A DNA stretch of 64,000 nucleotides, taken from assembly GCA_016716675.1 (NCBI GenBank), contig JADJVG010000015.1, positions 1 to 64,000 of the forward strand, read 5' to 3'. The DNA is from Hyphomicrobium sp. Lineage in GTDB: Bacteria > Pseudomonadota > Alphaproteobacteria > Rhizobiales > Hyphomicrobiaceae. The notes below the pieces were generated by a model. It did no database searches and was not told where the DNA came from. It saw only the letters and a list, made by a program, of their open reading frames with translations. Positions 46,530-55,930 of this stretch are shown here, piece after piece; position 1 is the first letter of the stretch, and the number at the start of each line of letters is the position of its first letter. A program made the translations under genes and the position numbers.

Positions 46530-46586
46530 TGGATGAGGAGGCGCCGCGCTGACTTTGCTCCGCGGTCGCGTCATTGAGGGGGTGAT

Positions 46587-48095
46587 ATGCGGCTCGTGAT
46601 CGTGCGGGGATTGGCTATCGCTGCCCTGATAGCTGGGGTGTTGGCGATAGGTTCGGCGAACGCCAACGTGTTCACCCATATTCTGCGTGAAGCCGGTGAG
46701 GCTGGCGGCAAGGCATCCTCGCATAGCCTCTCGCACCTCGGCCCGGTCGGCAAAGCGGCTGCCCACCTCAAATCTCTCGCCAATGCGCCGAAAGCCGCGC
46801 TGGCCGCGCACGCGACGCCGGAAGGCCACTGGCAATTCGTTAATCGCGACGGAGAGGTGTTTACTGCCGGCACCTCTGAGGAGATCAGTCGCGTCTTGCC
46901 GACCCTGGCGCCGGAGGCTGTGGCCGCAGGCGAAAGCAAACTGTCGCTCTATGTTTCACAAGACAGCATCTTCCAGAACCGGGCGGCACTCGATGCCTTG
47001 CCGAGCGATACAGACCTGCACGTCGTGACCGATTCAGGGTCCTTCGCGCTGACGCGCACGGGTTCGGGGGCAGATGCCGTTCTGCGCGCTGCAATCAAAC
47101 CCAACCTGATTGCCAAACTCGATAATGGCGACCTGTTTGACGAAGCAATGTCGTATCTTGGCCGTCCGCTCAACTCGTCGAATATTCGCACTCTGGCGAT
47201 CGAGCCTGGAGCTGCGAAAAGCCTGTCATCGGCGCCTAAGATCGACGCGGCAAGCAAAGTGCCGCTGGTTGATCAGATCGAACCCTCATTTCTCGCCTCG
47301 GCGTTCGCTTCGATCCGAGGGCAGACGGCGCTGGTGGTGGGGCGAGTCGAGGGCGGCAAGCTGATCGTCAGCCCCTCAACCGGGGGCGAGCTGAGCCGTG
47401 ACCTTACCGAATTGGTCGAGGCGGCACGGCGCAACGACGTCAACCTCGTTGTGTTGCACACAGACGCAGCCCGTCAGCCCGGGGGTCGCAATTGGCTGTG
47501 GCAGTCGGTCGAAGTCGGCGGCCTCGACGATGCAATGAAAACGGCGACCTTCGGCGATTTCCTCGATGCGCTCGCCGCGCGCCGTGGCGGCTTCGAGATC
47601 ACGGCGGCGCACGACGGCGGCGGACGTGTGCACCTCGCAGCAGTTCCAAGCCAACCGACTGCCGGGATTTCAGAAGACGCATCCAGCCTTCTTGGAGACG
47701 TCGTCAGTCACGTGACCGGTGAGTTTGTTTCTGCGGCGGTCGATGTGTACGGCCGCGACCAGTCGACCCAAATGGAATACGATGGGCGGCTGATCCCCGG
47801 CATTCCGGTCGCTATTCAAATACCGTACTTGCTGTCGCTGGTGGCGGGCGTTTTGGCTTGGCCGACGGTGCGCGGGTGGTGGTGCCGGTTATGGCCGCCG
47901 CAGCCGGCCAAAACCGGGCACGGCCGCATCGCGCGGGTGATCTCAAGTATCCCTCGCGAAGCTGTCTTTTGGCTGGTTTTCCTGCCATTGACCGGCATTC
48001 CGGCCATCATCTGGCAGCTGGCGGTACAGTCCTGGCAGACGGCAACGGCGCCGTTCCGCTGGCTCCACCGACGATTTTTACGCCGCGAGGTATAG
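46587..48095 (+). CDS. Exported/membrane protein of unknown function
   Basis: This is a 502-residue protein. An N-terminal signal sequence (LAIAALIAGVLAIGSANANV) precedes a long periplasmic region with FTHILREAGEAGGKASSHSL, HWQFVNRDGEVFTAGTSEEI, LYVSQDSIFQNRAALDALPS and ALVVGRVEGGKLIVSPSTGG. The C-terminal region has two hydrophobic segments (AIQIPYLLSLVAGVLAWPTV and AVFWLVFLPLTGIPAIIWQL). No domain recognised. Codon use and length are steady and no breaks are seen, so it is a real gene. Confidence 0.65.
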   Translation: MRLVIVRGLAIAALIAGVLAIGSANANVFTHILREAGEAGGKASSHSLSHLGPVGKAAAHLKSLANAPKAALAAHATPEGHWQFVNRDGEVFTAGTSEEISRVLPTLAPEAVAAGESKLSLYVSQDSIFQNRAALDALPSDTDLHVVTDSGSFALTRTGSGADAVLRAAIKPNLIAKLDNGDLFDEAMSYLGRPLNSSNIRTLAIEPGAAKSLSSAPKIDAASKVPLVDQIEPSFLASAFASIRGQTALVVGRVEGGKLIVSPSTGGELSRDLTELVEAARRNDVNLVVLHTDAARQPGGRNWLWQSVEVGGLDDAMKTATFGDFLDALAARRGGFEITAAHDGGGRVHLAAVPSQPTAGISEDASSLLGDVVSHVTGEFVSAAVDVYGRDQSTQMEYDGRLIPGIPVAIQIPYLLSLVAGVLAWPTVRGWWCRLWPPQPAKTGHGRIARVISSIPREAVFWLVFLPLTGIPAIIWQLAVQSWQTATAPFRWLHRRFLRREV

Positions 48096-48162
48096 CGCGT
48101 ACTTAACTCCGGCGCGGTGAGGCTCTAAGCTTGCGACAACGCGACATAAAAAGGATGCCCGC

Positions 48163-49044
48163 ATGGCCTCGCTCAAGGACAAGACGCTCTTCATCACCGG
48201 TGGTAGCCGTGGCATTGGCCTCGCCATTGCCAAGCGTGCGGCGCGCGATGGCGCCCGTGTGGCGATCGCCGCCAAGACGTCCGAGCCGCATCCCAAATTG
48301 GAAGGCACGATCCACACTGCCGCCAAGGAAATCCAGGATGCCGGCGGCATGGCACTGCCGATCGTCTGTGATATCCGCGATGAGGAGCAGGTGCAGCGCG
48401 CGGTTGCGCAAACCGTCGCAACATTCGGCGGCATCGACATTTGCATCAACAATGCCAGCGCCATTTCCCTGACGCCCACCGAAGCGACCGACATGAAGCG
48501 CTTCGACCTGATGATGGGCATCAACACGCGCGGCACGTTCCTCGTCACGAAGACCTGCCTGCCGCATCTGAAGCGCGCCAAAAATCCGCATGTGCTGATG
48601 ATGTCGCCACCGCTCGATATGCATCCGCGTTGGTTTGGCGGGCATGTGGCCTACTCGATAGCGAAGTACGGCATGAGCCTGTGCGTGCTCGGTATGGCGG
48701 AAGATTTCCGCAAGGATGGGATCGCCGTCAACGCGCTGTGGCCGCGCACGACCATCGCGACGGCCGCGATCAGGAATGTGCTGGGTGGCGATAAGCTGAT
48801 GCGCATGAGCCGGACGCCGGATATCCTGGCAGACGCCGCGCATCTCATTTTTTCGCAGCCGTCGCGCGAATTTACCGGGCAATTCCTGATCGACGATACG
48901 TTCCTGTATAAGGTCGGAAACGTGACCGATTTCGAAGGCTATCGCATCGATCCCAGCATGCCGCTGGCGCCGGATTTCTTTGTGCCGGCAAACAGCATTC
49001 CCCCGCCCGGCGTGCAGATCGCCCGGCTGTCCGAGCTGGGCTAG
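48163..49044 (+). CDS. SDR family oxidoreductase (HSDL2-like)
   Basis: NAD(P)-dependent short-chain dehydrogenase of 293 residues. TGGSRGIGLAIAKRA (coenzyme motif), CDIRDEEQV, CINNASAISL, then HVAYSIAKYGMSL (YxxxK). LNALWPRTTIATAAIRN-like and the C-terminal FLIDDTFLYKVGNVTDFEGY match the HSDL2/hydroxysteroid-dehydrogenase-like group. Substrate unknown; a role in lipid or acyl metabolism is possible given the preceding fatty-acid enzymes. Confidence 0.9.
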   Translation: MASLKDKTLFITGGSRGIGLAIAKRAARDGARVAIAAKTSEPHPKLEGTIHTAAKEIQDAGGMALPIVCDIRDEEQVQRAVAQTVATFGGIDICINNASAISLTPTEATDMKRFDLMMGINTRGTFLVTKTCLPHLKRAKNPHVLMMSPPLDMHPRWFGGHVAYSIAKYGMSLCVLGMAEDFRKDGIAVNALWPRTTIATAAIRNVLGGDKLMRMSRTPDILADAAHLIFSQPSREFTGQFLIDDTFLYKVGNVTDFEGYRIDPSMPLAPDFFVPANSIPPPGVQIARLSELG

Positions 49045-49056
49045 CGGTCAGGGATC

Positions 49057-50001
49057 ATGACAACAGTCCTCATCACGCATCCAGCCTTCGCCGCGCATGA
49101 TACCGGCCCGCATCATCCCGAGCGTGCTGAACGCATGCGCGTGATCGATAAAGTGCTGGAGCATGAAGTCTATCAGTCGCTGATTCGCCATGAAGCACCT
49201 CTGCGCGACGACGATGAGACGTATATTGTGAAGGCGCACCGCAACGAGCACCTCGAACATCTGCGCCGCGTGGCCGCCGGGCATGGGCACGGTTCGACGC
49301 ACATCGATGGCGATACGGTGGTCTCTCCTGGCACGTGGGAGGCGGCACGCCGCGCGGTCGGCGCCGGCCTCGATGCCGTTGATCTGGTGATGTCGAAAGA
49401 CGCCGCGAACGTGTTCTGCCAAGTGCGCCCGCCCGGTCATCACGCCGAAAGCAACGTGGCGATGGGGTTCTGCCTGTTCAACAATATCGCGATTGCCGCC
49501 CACTACGCCCGAGCAAAGCACGGCGCCGAGCGCGTCGCCGTCGTCGATTTTGACGTCCACCACGGCAATGGTACGCAGGAGATCTTCTGGTCCGACAAGA
49601 ATATGTTCTACGGCTCGACGCACCAGATGCCGCTGTTTCCGGGCACCGGTGACGTCAGTGAGACGGGTGCCGGCAACATCTTCAATGCGCCGCTGCGTGC
49701 TGGCGATGGGCGCGAGCGCTTTGAGGAGGCCTTTCGCGAGCGCATTCTGCAGCCGCTGCACAACTTCAGCCCCGATATCGTGTTCATTTCAGCCGGGTTT
49801 GACGCCCATCGCGACGATCCGTTGGGCGGCATGGCGCTGGTCGAAGCCGATTACATCTGGGCGACTGAGCTGTTGGCCGAAAATGCCCGCCGCCACGCCA
49901 ATGGCCGCGTCGTCTCGATGCTGGAAGGCGGTTACAACTTGACGGCGCTCGCCAGATCGGTAGCGGTGCACGTCAAGACGCTGATGGAAACGGGCCGCTA
50001 G
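49057..50001 (+). CDS. Histone deacetylase-family (acetoin utilisation/AcuC-like) zinc hydrolase
   Basis: This is a 314-residue deacetylase-fold enzyme. Catalytic and zinc motifs are RPPGHHAESNVAMGFCLFNN, VDFDVHHGNGTQEIFW (zinc Asp/His) and ISAGFDAHRDDPLGGM, with HPERAERM near the start and LEGGYNL at the end. In bacteria, family members deacetylate acylated polyamines or proteins; the substrate here is unknown. It precedes xseB and dxs, an arrangement found in many Hyphomicrobiales. Confidence 0.93.
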   Translation: MTTVLITHPAFAAHDTGPHHPERAERMRVIDKVLEHEVYQSLIRHEAPLRDDDETYIVKAHRNEHLEHLRRVAAGHGHGSTHIDGDTVVSPGTWEAARRAVGAGLDAVDLVMSKDAANVFCQVRPPGHHAESNVAMGFCLFNNIAIAAHYARAKHGAERVAVVDFDVHHGNGTQEIFWSDKNMFYGSTHQMPLFPGTGDVSETGAGNIFNAPLRAGDGRERFEEAFRERILQPLHNFSPDIVFISAGFDAHRDDPLGGMALVEADYIWATELLAENARRHANGRVVSMLEGGYNLTALARSVAVHVKTLMETGR

Positions 50002-50036
50002 AAGGCGCCCCCGAACGCCGAATGGAACTAGGCCCT

Positions 50037-50306
50037 ATGACGACCACAAAAGCACCGGGCAAGAATTTTGCCGACATCAAGGACATGACATTCGAGCGCG
50101 CCCTCAAGGAGCTCGAAAGCATCGTCGGCCGTCTTGAGCGGGGTGATGTCGAGCTTGAAGAGAGTATTGCGATCTATGAGCGCGGCGAAGCCCTACGCGC
50201 CCACTGCGACGCATTGCTCAGGCAGGCCGAAGCCAAGGTGGAAAAGCTGACCATCGGCGCCGATGGCCGCCCCAAGGGCACGGAACCGCTCGATCCGGGC
50301 TATTGA
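50037..50306 (+). CDS. xseB: Exodeoxyribonuclease VII small subunit
   Basis: About 89 residues, partner of XseA in degradation of single-stranded DNA. The conserved core is MTFERALKELESIVGRLERG, VELEESIAIYERGEAL and an HCDALLRQAEAKVEKL-type helix. ATG 50037 is chosen; an in-frame ATG at 50022 is possible. It lies 35 bases after the HDAC-like gene and 160 bases before dxs. Confidence 0.93.
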   Translation: MTTTKAPGKNFADIKDMTFERALKELESIVGRLERGDVELEESIAIYERGEALRAHCDALLRQAEAKVEKLTIGADGRPKGTEPLDPGY

Positions 50307-50465
50307 TGCGCAACAGACTTGTTTAGCGGGCGGAAAAGGACATCGACGCAAAGTAGAAGGCGGGTCTGTGCGGCCCCCGCCTGAAACATGCGAAGATTGG
50401 CCGCTTGCGGGCGTGCCCCACTGTGACATAACCAAGACACTGGTTTTGACAAAGGGTCAGCACTC

Positions 50466-52382
50466 GTGAGCCAAACGCCGCTTCTCGACACGGTGAAAAT
50501 ACCGGCGGATCTCCGCAAATTGCCGGAAAGCGATCTTCCGCAGTTCGCCGCGGAATTGCGTCACGAGACGATCGACGCCGTGTCCGTCACTGGCGGTCAT
50601 CTGGGCGCGGGTCTTGGCGTCATCGAGCTGACGGTTGCCCTGCACTGGGTCTTTGATACCCCTCGCGACAGGCTGATCTGGGATGTCGGCCATCAGGCCT
50701 ATCCACATAAGATCATCACCGGCCGCCGCGACCGGATTCGCACGCTGCGCCAGGCGGGCGGGCTGTCGGGATTCACCAAGCGCGATGAAAGCGAATACGA
50801 TCCCTTTGGCGCGGCGCATTCCTCGACCTCGATCTCAGCGGCGCTCGGCATGTCGGTGGCGCGCGATCTGAAGGGCGGCGACAACAACGTGATTGCGGTC
50901 ATCGGCGATGGCGCCATGAGCGCCGGCATGGCCTATGAGGCGATCAACAACGCTGGCGCACGCGATGAGCGCCTGATCGTGATCCTCAACGACAACGACA
51001 TGTCGATTGCCCCGCCGACGGGTGCGCTGGCCGCCTATCTGGCGCGTGCCACCTCAAGCGGTACCTATTTGCATTTGCGCGATTACGCCAAACAGCTCGC
51101 CAAGATGCTGCCGAAGAAGTGGGAACGCCGCGCGGCTCGCGTCGAGGAATACACCCGCCATCTCTGGCAGGGCGGTCAGTGGTTCGAGGAACTCGGCTTC
51201 TATTATGTCGGCCCGATCGACGGCCACGATTTCAATCAGCTGCTACCGGTTCTGAAGAACGTTCGGGATGCAAAGGGCGGTCCGATTTTGGTCCATGTCG
51301 TGACCAAGAAGGGCAAGGGCTACGCACCCGCCGAAGCGTCCGACGATAAATATCACGGCGTCAGCAAGTTCAATGTTGTGACGGGCGCACAGGTCAAACC
51401 GAAGCCCAACGCGCCGACCTACACGCGGGTCTTTGCCGATAGCCTCGTCCAGGCCGGCGAGAAGGACGACAAGATCGTCGCCATAACGGCTGCCATGCCG
51501 GACGGCACCGGCCTTGACCTGTTCGCAAAGCGCTTTCCGGAACGCACATTCGATGTCGGCATTGCCGAACAACACGCCGTTACGTTTGCGGCGGGCCTTG
51601 CAACGGAAGGCTTCAAGCCGTTTGCGGCGATCTATTCGACATTCCTGCAACGCGCCTACGATCAGGTCGTGCACGACGTAGCCATCCAGCGGCTGCCGGT
51701 GCGCTTTGCGCTTGATCGTGCGGGTCTCGTCGGCGCGGACGGTGCGACGCACGCCGGGTCTTTCGATATTGCGTTTCTCGGGTGTCTGCCGGGTTTTGTA
51801 ATCATGGCGGCGGCTGACGAAGCTGAACTGATGCACATGGTGGCGACGCAGGTTGCCATCGATGACCGGCCGAGCGCGTTGCGCTATCCGCGCGGCGAGG
51901 GCGTCGGCATCGATCTTCCCAAGGAAGGCGTTGCGCTCGACATCGGCAAGGGCCGCATTGTACGGCAAGGCTCGAAGGTTGCGTTGTTATCACTCGGCAC
52001 GCGGCTGGCGGAATGCCTGCGGGCGGCTGACCAGCTTGCCAGTTTCGGTTTACCCGCAACGGTGGCGGACGCGCGCTTTGCCAAGCCGCTCGATACCAAC
52101 TTGGTACGGGAACTGGCGCAGAACCATGAAGTTCTGGTGACGGTGGAAGAAGGCTCGGTTGGCGGCTTCGGCAGCTATGTGCTGCATTATCTGTCGGATG
52201 AAGGGTTCCTCGATCACGGCCTGAAGGTCCGCACCAAGGTGCTGCCGGACGTGTTCATCGACCACGGCAAGCCCGAGACGATGTACGAAGCGGCGGGACT
52301 GGCGGCGGACGGCATCGTGGCCACGGTGTTTAAGGCGCTGGGGCGTGACAAGCTGACCAATGAACTCGGCGGCAGCGCCTAA
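50466..52382 (+). CDS. dxs: 1-deoxy-D-xylulose-5-phosphate synthase
   Basis: Thiamine-diphosphate enzyme condensing pyruvate and glyceraldehyde 3-phosphate, the first step of the MEP isoprenoid pathway. It has 638 residues, normal. Motifs: WDVGHQAYPHKIITGRRDRI, GAAHSSTSISAALGM, the ThDP/Mg motif GDGAMSAGMAYEAINNAG with LNDNDMSIAP, LVHVVTKKGKGYAPAE, AEQHAVTFAAGLATEGFKP and STFLQRAYDQVVHDVAIQRL. GTG start 50466. Confidence 0.97.
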   Translation: MSQTPLLDTVKIPADLRKLPESDLPQFAAELRHETIDAVSVTGGHLGAGLGVIELTVALHWVFDTPRDRLIWDVGHQAYPHKIITGRRDRIRTLRQAGGLSGFTKRDESEYDPFGAAHSSTSISAALGMSVARDLKGGDNNVIAVIGDGAMSAGMAYEAINNAGARDERLIVILNDNDMSIAPPTGALAAYLARATSSGTYLHLRDYAKQLAKMLPKKWERRAARVEEYTRHLWQGGQWFEELGFYYVGPIDGHDFNQLLPVLKNVRDAKGGPILVHVVTKKGKGYAPAEASDDKYHGVSKFNVVTGAQVKPKPNAPTYTRVFADSLVQAGEKDDKIVAITAAMPDGTGLDLFAKRFPERTFDVGIAEQHAVTFAAGLATEGFKPFAAIYSTFLQRAYDQVVHDVAIQRLPVRFALDRAGLVGADGATHAGSFDIAFLGCLPGFVIMAAADEAELMHMVATQVAIDDRPSALRYPRGEGVGIDLPKEGVALDIGKGRIVRQGSKVALLSLGTRLAECLRAADQLASFGLPATVADARFAKPLDTNLVRELAQNHEVLVTVEEGSVGGFGSYVLHYLSDEGFLDHGLKVRTKVLPDVFIDHGKPETMYEAAGLAADGIVATVFKALGRDKLTNELGGSA

Positions 52383-52528
52383 CTCACCACCCCGTTGACC
52401 GTGTTCCGCTTGGCTTTCAGAACATCCTCGCTGAGAGACGGCTTGGGCGAACAAACGGTTGCTATTGGGATGCTGCAACACCCATAAAGCGCGCTGTGGG
52501 CCGTCTGGCTCCACGGCTAGGGACACAG

Positions 52529-53269
52529 ATGGGCGCGACGCGATTGGACGCAAGACTAGTGAGCGACGGCTTGGTGCCCTCGCGCGCACGCGCACGCGAT
52601 CTGATCCTGCGCGGGTTCGTTCGCGTCGAGGGCGCGATCTGCGATAAGCCGGCGCGCACCGTGTCGCTGGATGCGCGCGTCGAATTGATCGAGAACACGC
52701 CGCAGTTTGTATCGCGCGGGGCTGAAAAGCTGATCGCCGCGCTCGATCATTTCGGGTTCGATCCTGCGGATCTCGTGGCGCTCGATATCGGCGCGTCGAC
52801 AGGCGGGTTTACGCAGGCGCTGTTGCAACGCGGAGCACGCCGCGTATATGCCGTCGATGTCGGCCAATCGCAGCTGCATGATACGCTCAAATCGGATGCG
52901 CGCGTCGTCTCGCTGGAAAAGCAGGACGCGCGCACGCTGACGTCTGAAATGATTAGCGAACCCATCGATGCCATGGTTGCCGATGTTAGCTTCATCGCTC
53001 TCACCAAGGTTTTGCAACCGGTGTTGCCGCTGACCCGGCCCGGCGCGTGGCTGGCAGCCTTGATCAAACCGCAGTTTGAACTCGATCCCGATAGCATCGG
53101 CAAAGGCGGCATCGTGCGCGACGAAGCGTTGCGGCATGTCGCGACGGAGAAGGTCGTGGCCATGCTGACGGCGACGCCCGGATGGCGCGTCCTCGGTGTC
53201 ATGCCGTCGCCGATCCTCGGCGGGTCGGGAAACGAAGAATTTTTGATTGGAGCGCGCCGTGACGGCTGA
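52529..53269 (+). CDS. tlyA: TlyA-family rRNA 2'-O-methyltransferase
   Basis: S4 domain (RLDARLVSDGLVPSRARARD) plus FtsJ/RrmJ-like methyltransferase domain (VALDIGASTGGFTQALLQRG for S-adenosylmethionine binding, VADVSFIALTKVL, IKPQFELDPDSIGKGGIVRD). TlyA homologues methylate 16S and/or 23S rRNA. ATG 52529 begins directly before the S4 domain; an in-frame GTG lies at 52496. The end overlaps the start of the next methyltransferase by 11 bases. Confidence 0.93.
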   Translation: MGATRLDARLVSDGLVPSRARARDLILRGFVRVEGAICDKPARTVSLDARVELIENTPQFVSRGAEKLIAALDHFGFDPADLVALDIGASTGGFTQALLQRGARRVYAVDVGQSQLHDTLKSDARVVSLEKQDARTLTSEMISEPIDAMVADVSFIALTKVLQPVLPLTRPGAWLAALIKPQFELDPDSIGKGGIVRDEALRHVATEKVVAMLTATPGWRVLGVMPSPILGGSGNEEFLIGARRDG

Positions 53270-54494
53270 CGCAATGGACGTGGTGATTACGCGCGTAGGC
53301 GCGCAGGGCGACGGTATGGCGATGAGTGATGGCGCGCCGCTGTTCGTGCCGTTTACACTCGCTGGTGAGCGTGTGCGCGTTTCGCGCAACGGCGACCGCA
53401 CGCGCGTTGAGGCCGTGCTGGAGGCGAGCAGCGATCGCGTTGCGCCGGTGTGCCAGCACTTCGGCCGTTGCGGCGGGTGCGCGCTGCAGCATATGGCGCC
53501 GGCGTTGTATGCTTCTTGGAAGCGCGAGCAGGTGGTCGCAGCCTTCAAATCGCGCGGTATCGAAGCGGATGTTGCGCCGCTGGTTGTCCCCGATGGATTG
53601 CGCCGCCGCGCGGTGTTCACGGCGCGGCGTAGCGACGACGGCATGCAGATCGGTTTTCACGAAGCGCAGTCGCATGATCTCATCGATCTTGCAGAGTGTC
53701 CGGTGCTTGAACCGCGCATTGTTGAGGTTCTGCCCGGCATGAAGCGGCTTCTGAAGCCGCTCGTATCCCGGCGCGGAGAGGCGCGCGTCTCCGTCACGAT
53801 GACCGCTGCCGGGTTGGATGTTGCGCTCAGCGGCATTGAGAAAACGCTGTCGCTCGCCTTGCGCACCGAACTTGCCAAGGATGCGACGGATCTCGGTCTC
53901 GCTCGCATCAGCGTCGAAGGCGATCCGGTTTACGAAGCGCTGCCGCCATTTCTGGTTTTTGGCGGCATCGAGGTGCCTTTGCCGCCGGGCATCTTCATTC
54001 AGGCGGTCGGCGCGGCAGAATCTGCGATGGCGCGGCTGGTGACCGAGGGGCTCGGCAAGGTCAAGACGGTGGCCGATCTGTTCGCGGGCATCGGCGCGTT
54101 GACGTTCCCAATTGCCGCGCGTGCCAAAGTGCTGGCGGTCGATAGCGACGCTTCGGCAATTGCGGCGCTTGCGCAAGGGGTTCGCAAAGGCAGCGGCATC
54201 AAGCCGGTGACGACGCTGGTGCGCGATCTTTTCCGCGAGCCGCTCTCTACACTCGAACTCAATGAGCATGATGCTGTGGTGTTCGACCCGCCGCGGGCAG
54301 GTGCCGAAGCGCAAGCCAAGTCTCTGGCGCGCTCGAAGGTCAAAACGGTCGTTGCGGTGTCGTGCAATCCGGCGACGCTGGCGCGCGATGCCCGCATTCT
54401 CATCGATGGCGGTTACAAGATGGGTATGGTGACGCCGATCGATCAGTTCCATTATGCGCCGCACATCGAAGCGGTGACGGTCTTCAAGCGCTAA
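53259..54494 (+). CDS. 23S rRNA (uracil-5-)-methyltransferase, RumA/RlmD-like
   Basis: A class I SAM-dependent 5-methyluridine methyltransferase of about 411 residues. Near residues 65-80 it has the iron-sulfur motif HFGRCGGCALQHM. The methyltransferase part has FIQAVGAAESAMARLVTEGL, VADLFAGIGALTFPIA, VVFDPPRAGAEAQAK and VAVSCNPATLARDARIL (catalytic Cys). GTG 53259 overlaps the tlyA end; a TTG at 53247 is alternative. Coupling with tlyA suggests joint rRNA modification. Confidence 0.92.
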   Translation: MTADAMDVVITRVGAQGDGMAMSDGAPLFVPFTLAGERVRVSRNGDRTRVEAVLEASSDRVAPVCQHFGRCGGCALQHMAPALYASWKREQVVAAFKSRGIEADVAPLVVPDGLRRRAVFTARRSDDGMQIGFHEAQSHDLIDLAECPVLEPRIVEVLPGMKRLLKPLVSRRGEARVSVTMTAAGLDVALSGIEKTLSLALRTELAKDATDLGLARISVEGDPVYEALPPFLVFGGIEVPLPPGIFIQAVGAAESAMARLVTEGLGKVKTVADLFAGIGALTFPIAARAKVLAVDSDASAIAALAQGVRKGSGIKPVTTLVRDLFREPLSTLELNEHDAVVFDPPRAGAEAQAKSLARSKVKTVVAVSCNPATLARDARILIDGGYKMGMVTPIDQFHYAPHIEAVTVFKR

Positions 54495-55197
54495 CGGTAT
54501 CGCGCAGGATACGCTCAACGTAGGCCGGCACGATTTCGGTTGCTGGACCGTATATGGCTTCCGCAAACAGCGTTGCCCCGCTTGACGGTTCGAGATTGAG
54601 TTCGACCGTATGCGCGCCCGCTTCGCGCGCCACTGCTACAAATCCGGCAGCCGGATAGACGTTGCCGCTCGTGCCGATGGAGATGAACAGATCGCAGCGA
54701 CCGAGAAGCTGGCCAATGCGTTCCATGTGATACGGCATCTCACCGAACCACACGACGTCGGGGCGCATGGCGCCCGTTTCGCGGCACGCGGGGCAGGGCG
54801 TCTCGACCGAAAGATCATCGACCCAGGTATGGCGCGCGTCGCACTGGCGGCAGAAGACTTTCAGCGCTTCGCCGTGCATGTGAATGAGATTGCGCGTGCC
54901 TGCCGCCTCGTGCAGCGCGTCGACATTCTGTGTCACGACCGTCACATTCGGGTGGCGCGCCTCAAGAGTGGCGAGTGCAATGTGGGCCGCATTCGGCTTT
55001 ATGGTGGCGTGGGCACGGCGGCGCATATTGTAGAAGTCGTGCACCATAGTCGGGTTCTTCGCGAAGCCTTGCGGTGTCGCGACCTCGCGCCAATCATATT
55101 TTGCCCATAGCCCGTTGGGATCGCGAAACGTCGAGAGCCCGCTTTCGGCGGATAATCCGGCGCCGGTTAGTATGACGATGTTGCGAAAGCGCGGCAT
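54484..55197 (-). CDS. cobB: Sir2-type NAD-dependent protein deacylase
   Basis: This is a 237-residue sirtuin. NAD-binding motif VILTGAGLSAESGLSTFRD, then GLWAKYDWREVATP, TVVTQNVDALHEAAGTRNLI and the catalytic His in IHMHGEALKVF. Two zinc Cys pairs (CRQCD, CPACR) and RPDVVWFGEMPYHMERI follow. The class III residues Tyr/Arg after the first loop point to desuccinylase-type activity, though not definitely. ATG 55197 chosen. Its last 11 bases overlap the convergent methyltransferase gene. Confidence 0.94.
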   Translation of the reverse strand: MPRFRNIVILTGAGLSAESGLSTFRDPNGLWAKYDWREVATPQGFAKNPTMVHDFYNMRRRAHATIKPNAAHIALATLEARHPNVTVVTQNVDALHEAAGTRNLIHMHGEALKVFCRQCDARHTWVDDLSVETPCPACRETGAMRPDVVWFGEMPYHMERIGQLLGRCDLFISIGTSGNVYPAAGFVAVAREAGAHTVELNLEPSSGATLFAEAIYGPATEIVPAYVERILRDTVSA

Positions 55198-55261
55198 GGC
55201 AGATGGTTCCCTCACAACGGCAAACACGCTAATCGGTGGTATCGCTTGTATCCTGGGGGTA

Positions 55262-55930
55262 GTGCCTTTGAAAACCGTGTTGAGCTGGTCCAGCGGCAAA
55301 GACAGCGCCTGGGCGCTGCACGAGTTGCGGCAAGACCCGTCCATCGATGTGGTTGGGCTGGTGACGACCACCAACGCCGCGTTCGATCGCGTGGCCATGC
55401 ACGGCGTACGCCGTTCGATCCTTGAAGCGCAGGCGGCGGCTGCGGGATTGCCGCTGCACGTGATCGCGTTGCCGTGGCCATGCTCGAATGAAACGTACGC
55501 CCAGTTGATGGGCGACTTCGTCAACGCGCAGGTGGCCGTCGGCGTGCAGGCAATGGCCTTCGGTGATTTGTTTCTTGAAGATATTCGCGCCTACCGAGAG
55601 AAAAATCTTGCCGGCACGGGTATTGCGCCGCTGTTCCCGCTGTGGGGCAAGCCGACCGATCGGCTGGCGCGGGATATGATTGACGGCGGCCTTGTGACCT
55701 ACGTCTCGACGGTCGATCCGCGCCAACTCACGGCGTCATTTGCTGGGCGGCGCTTCGATGATGCGTTTCTTGCCGATCTTCCGGGCGGCGTCGATCCGTG
55801 CGGAGAGAATGGTGAGTTTCACACCTGCGTCACCAGTGGGCCAATGTTTTCGCATGCGCTTGACATCACGCCCGGCGACGTCGTCGAGCGCGACGGGTTC
55901 ATTTTTGCCGATTTGGTTCTTGCCGCTTAA
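55262..55930 (+). CDS. ATP-pyrophosphatase, Dph6/MJ0570-like
   Basis: About 222 residues of the adenine-nucleotide alpha-hydrolase (PP-loop) superfamily. The PP-loop is LSWSSGKDSAWALHELR. Later segments are VVGLVTTTNAAFDRVAMHGV, MAFGDLFLEDIRAYREKNLA, PLFPLWGKPTDRLARDMIDG and DPCGENGEFHTCVTSGPMF (GEYHT-like motif). Related archaeal/eukaryotic proteins are diphthine-ammonia ligases; the bacterial substrate is unknown. GTG 55262 is a likely start, 64 bases from the divergent cobB. It overlaps the PQQ dehydrogenase end by 4 bases. Confidence 0.86.
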   Translation: MPLKTVLSWSSGKDSAWALHELRQDPSIDVVGLVTTTNAAFDRVAMHGVRRSILEAQAAAAGLPLHVIALPWPCSNETYAQLMGDFVNAQVAVGVQAMAFGDLFLEDIRAYREKNLAGTGIAPLFPLWGKPTDRLARDMIDGGLVTYVSTVDPRQLTASFAGRRFDDAFLADLPGGVDPCGENGEFHTCVTSGPMFSHALDITPGDVVERDGFIFADLVLAA

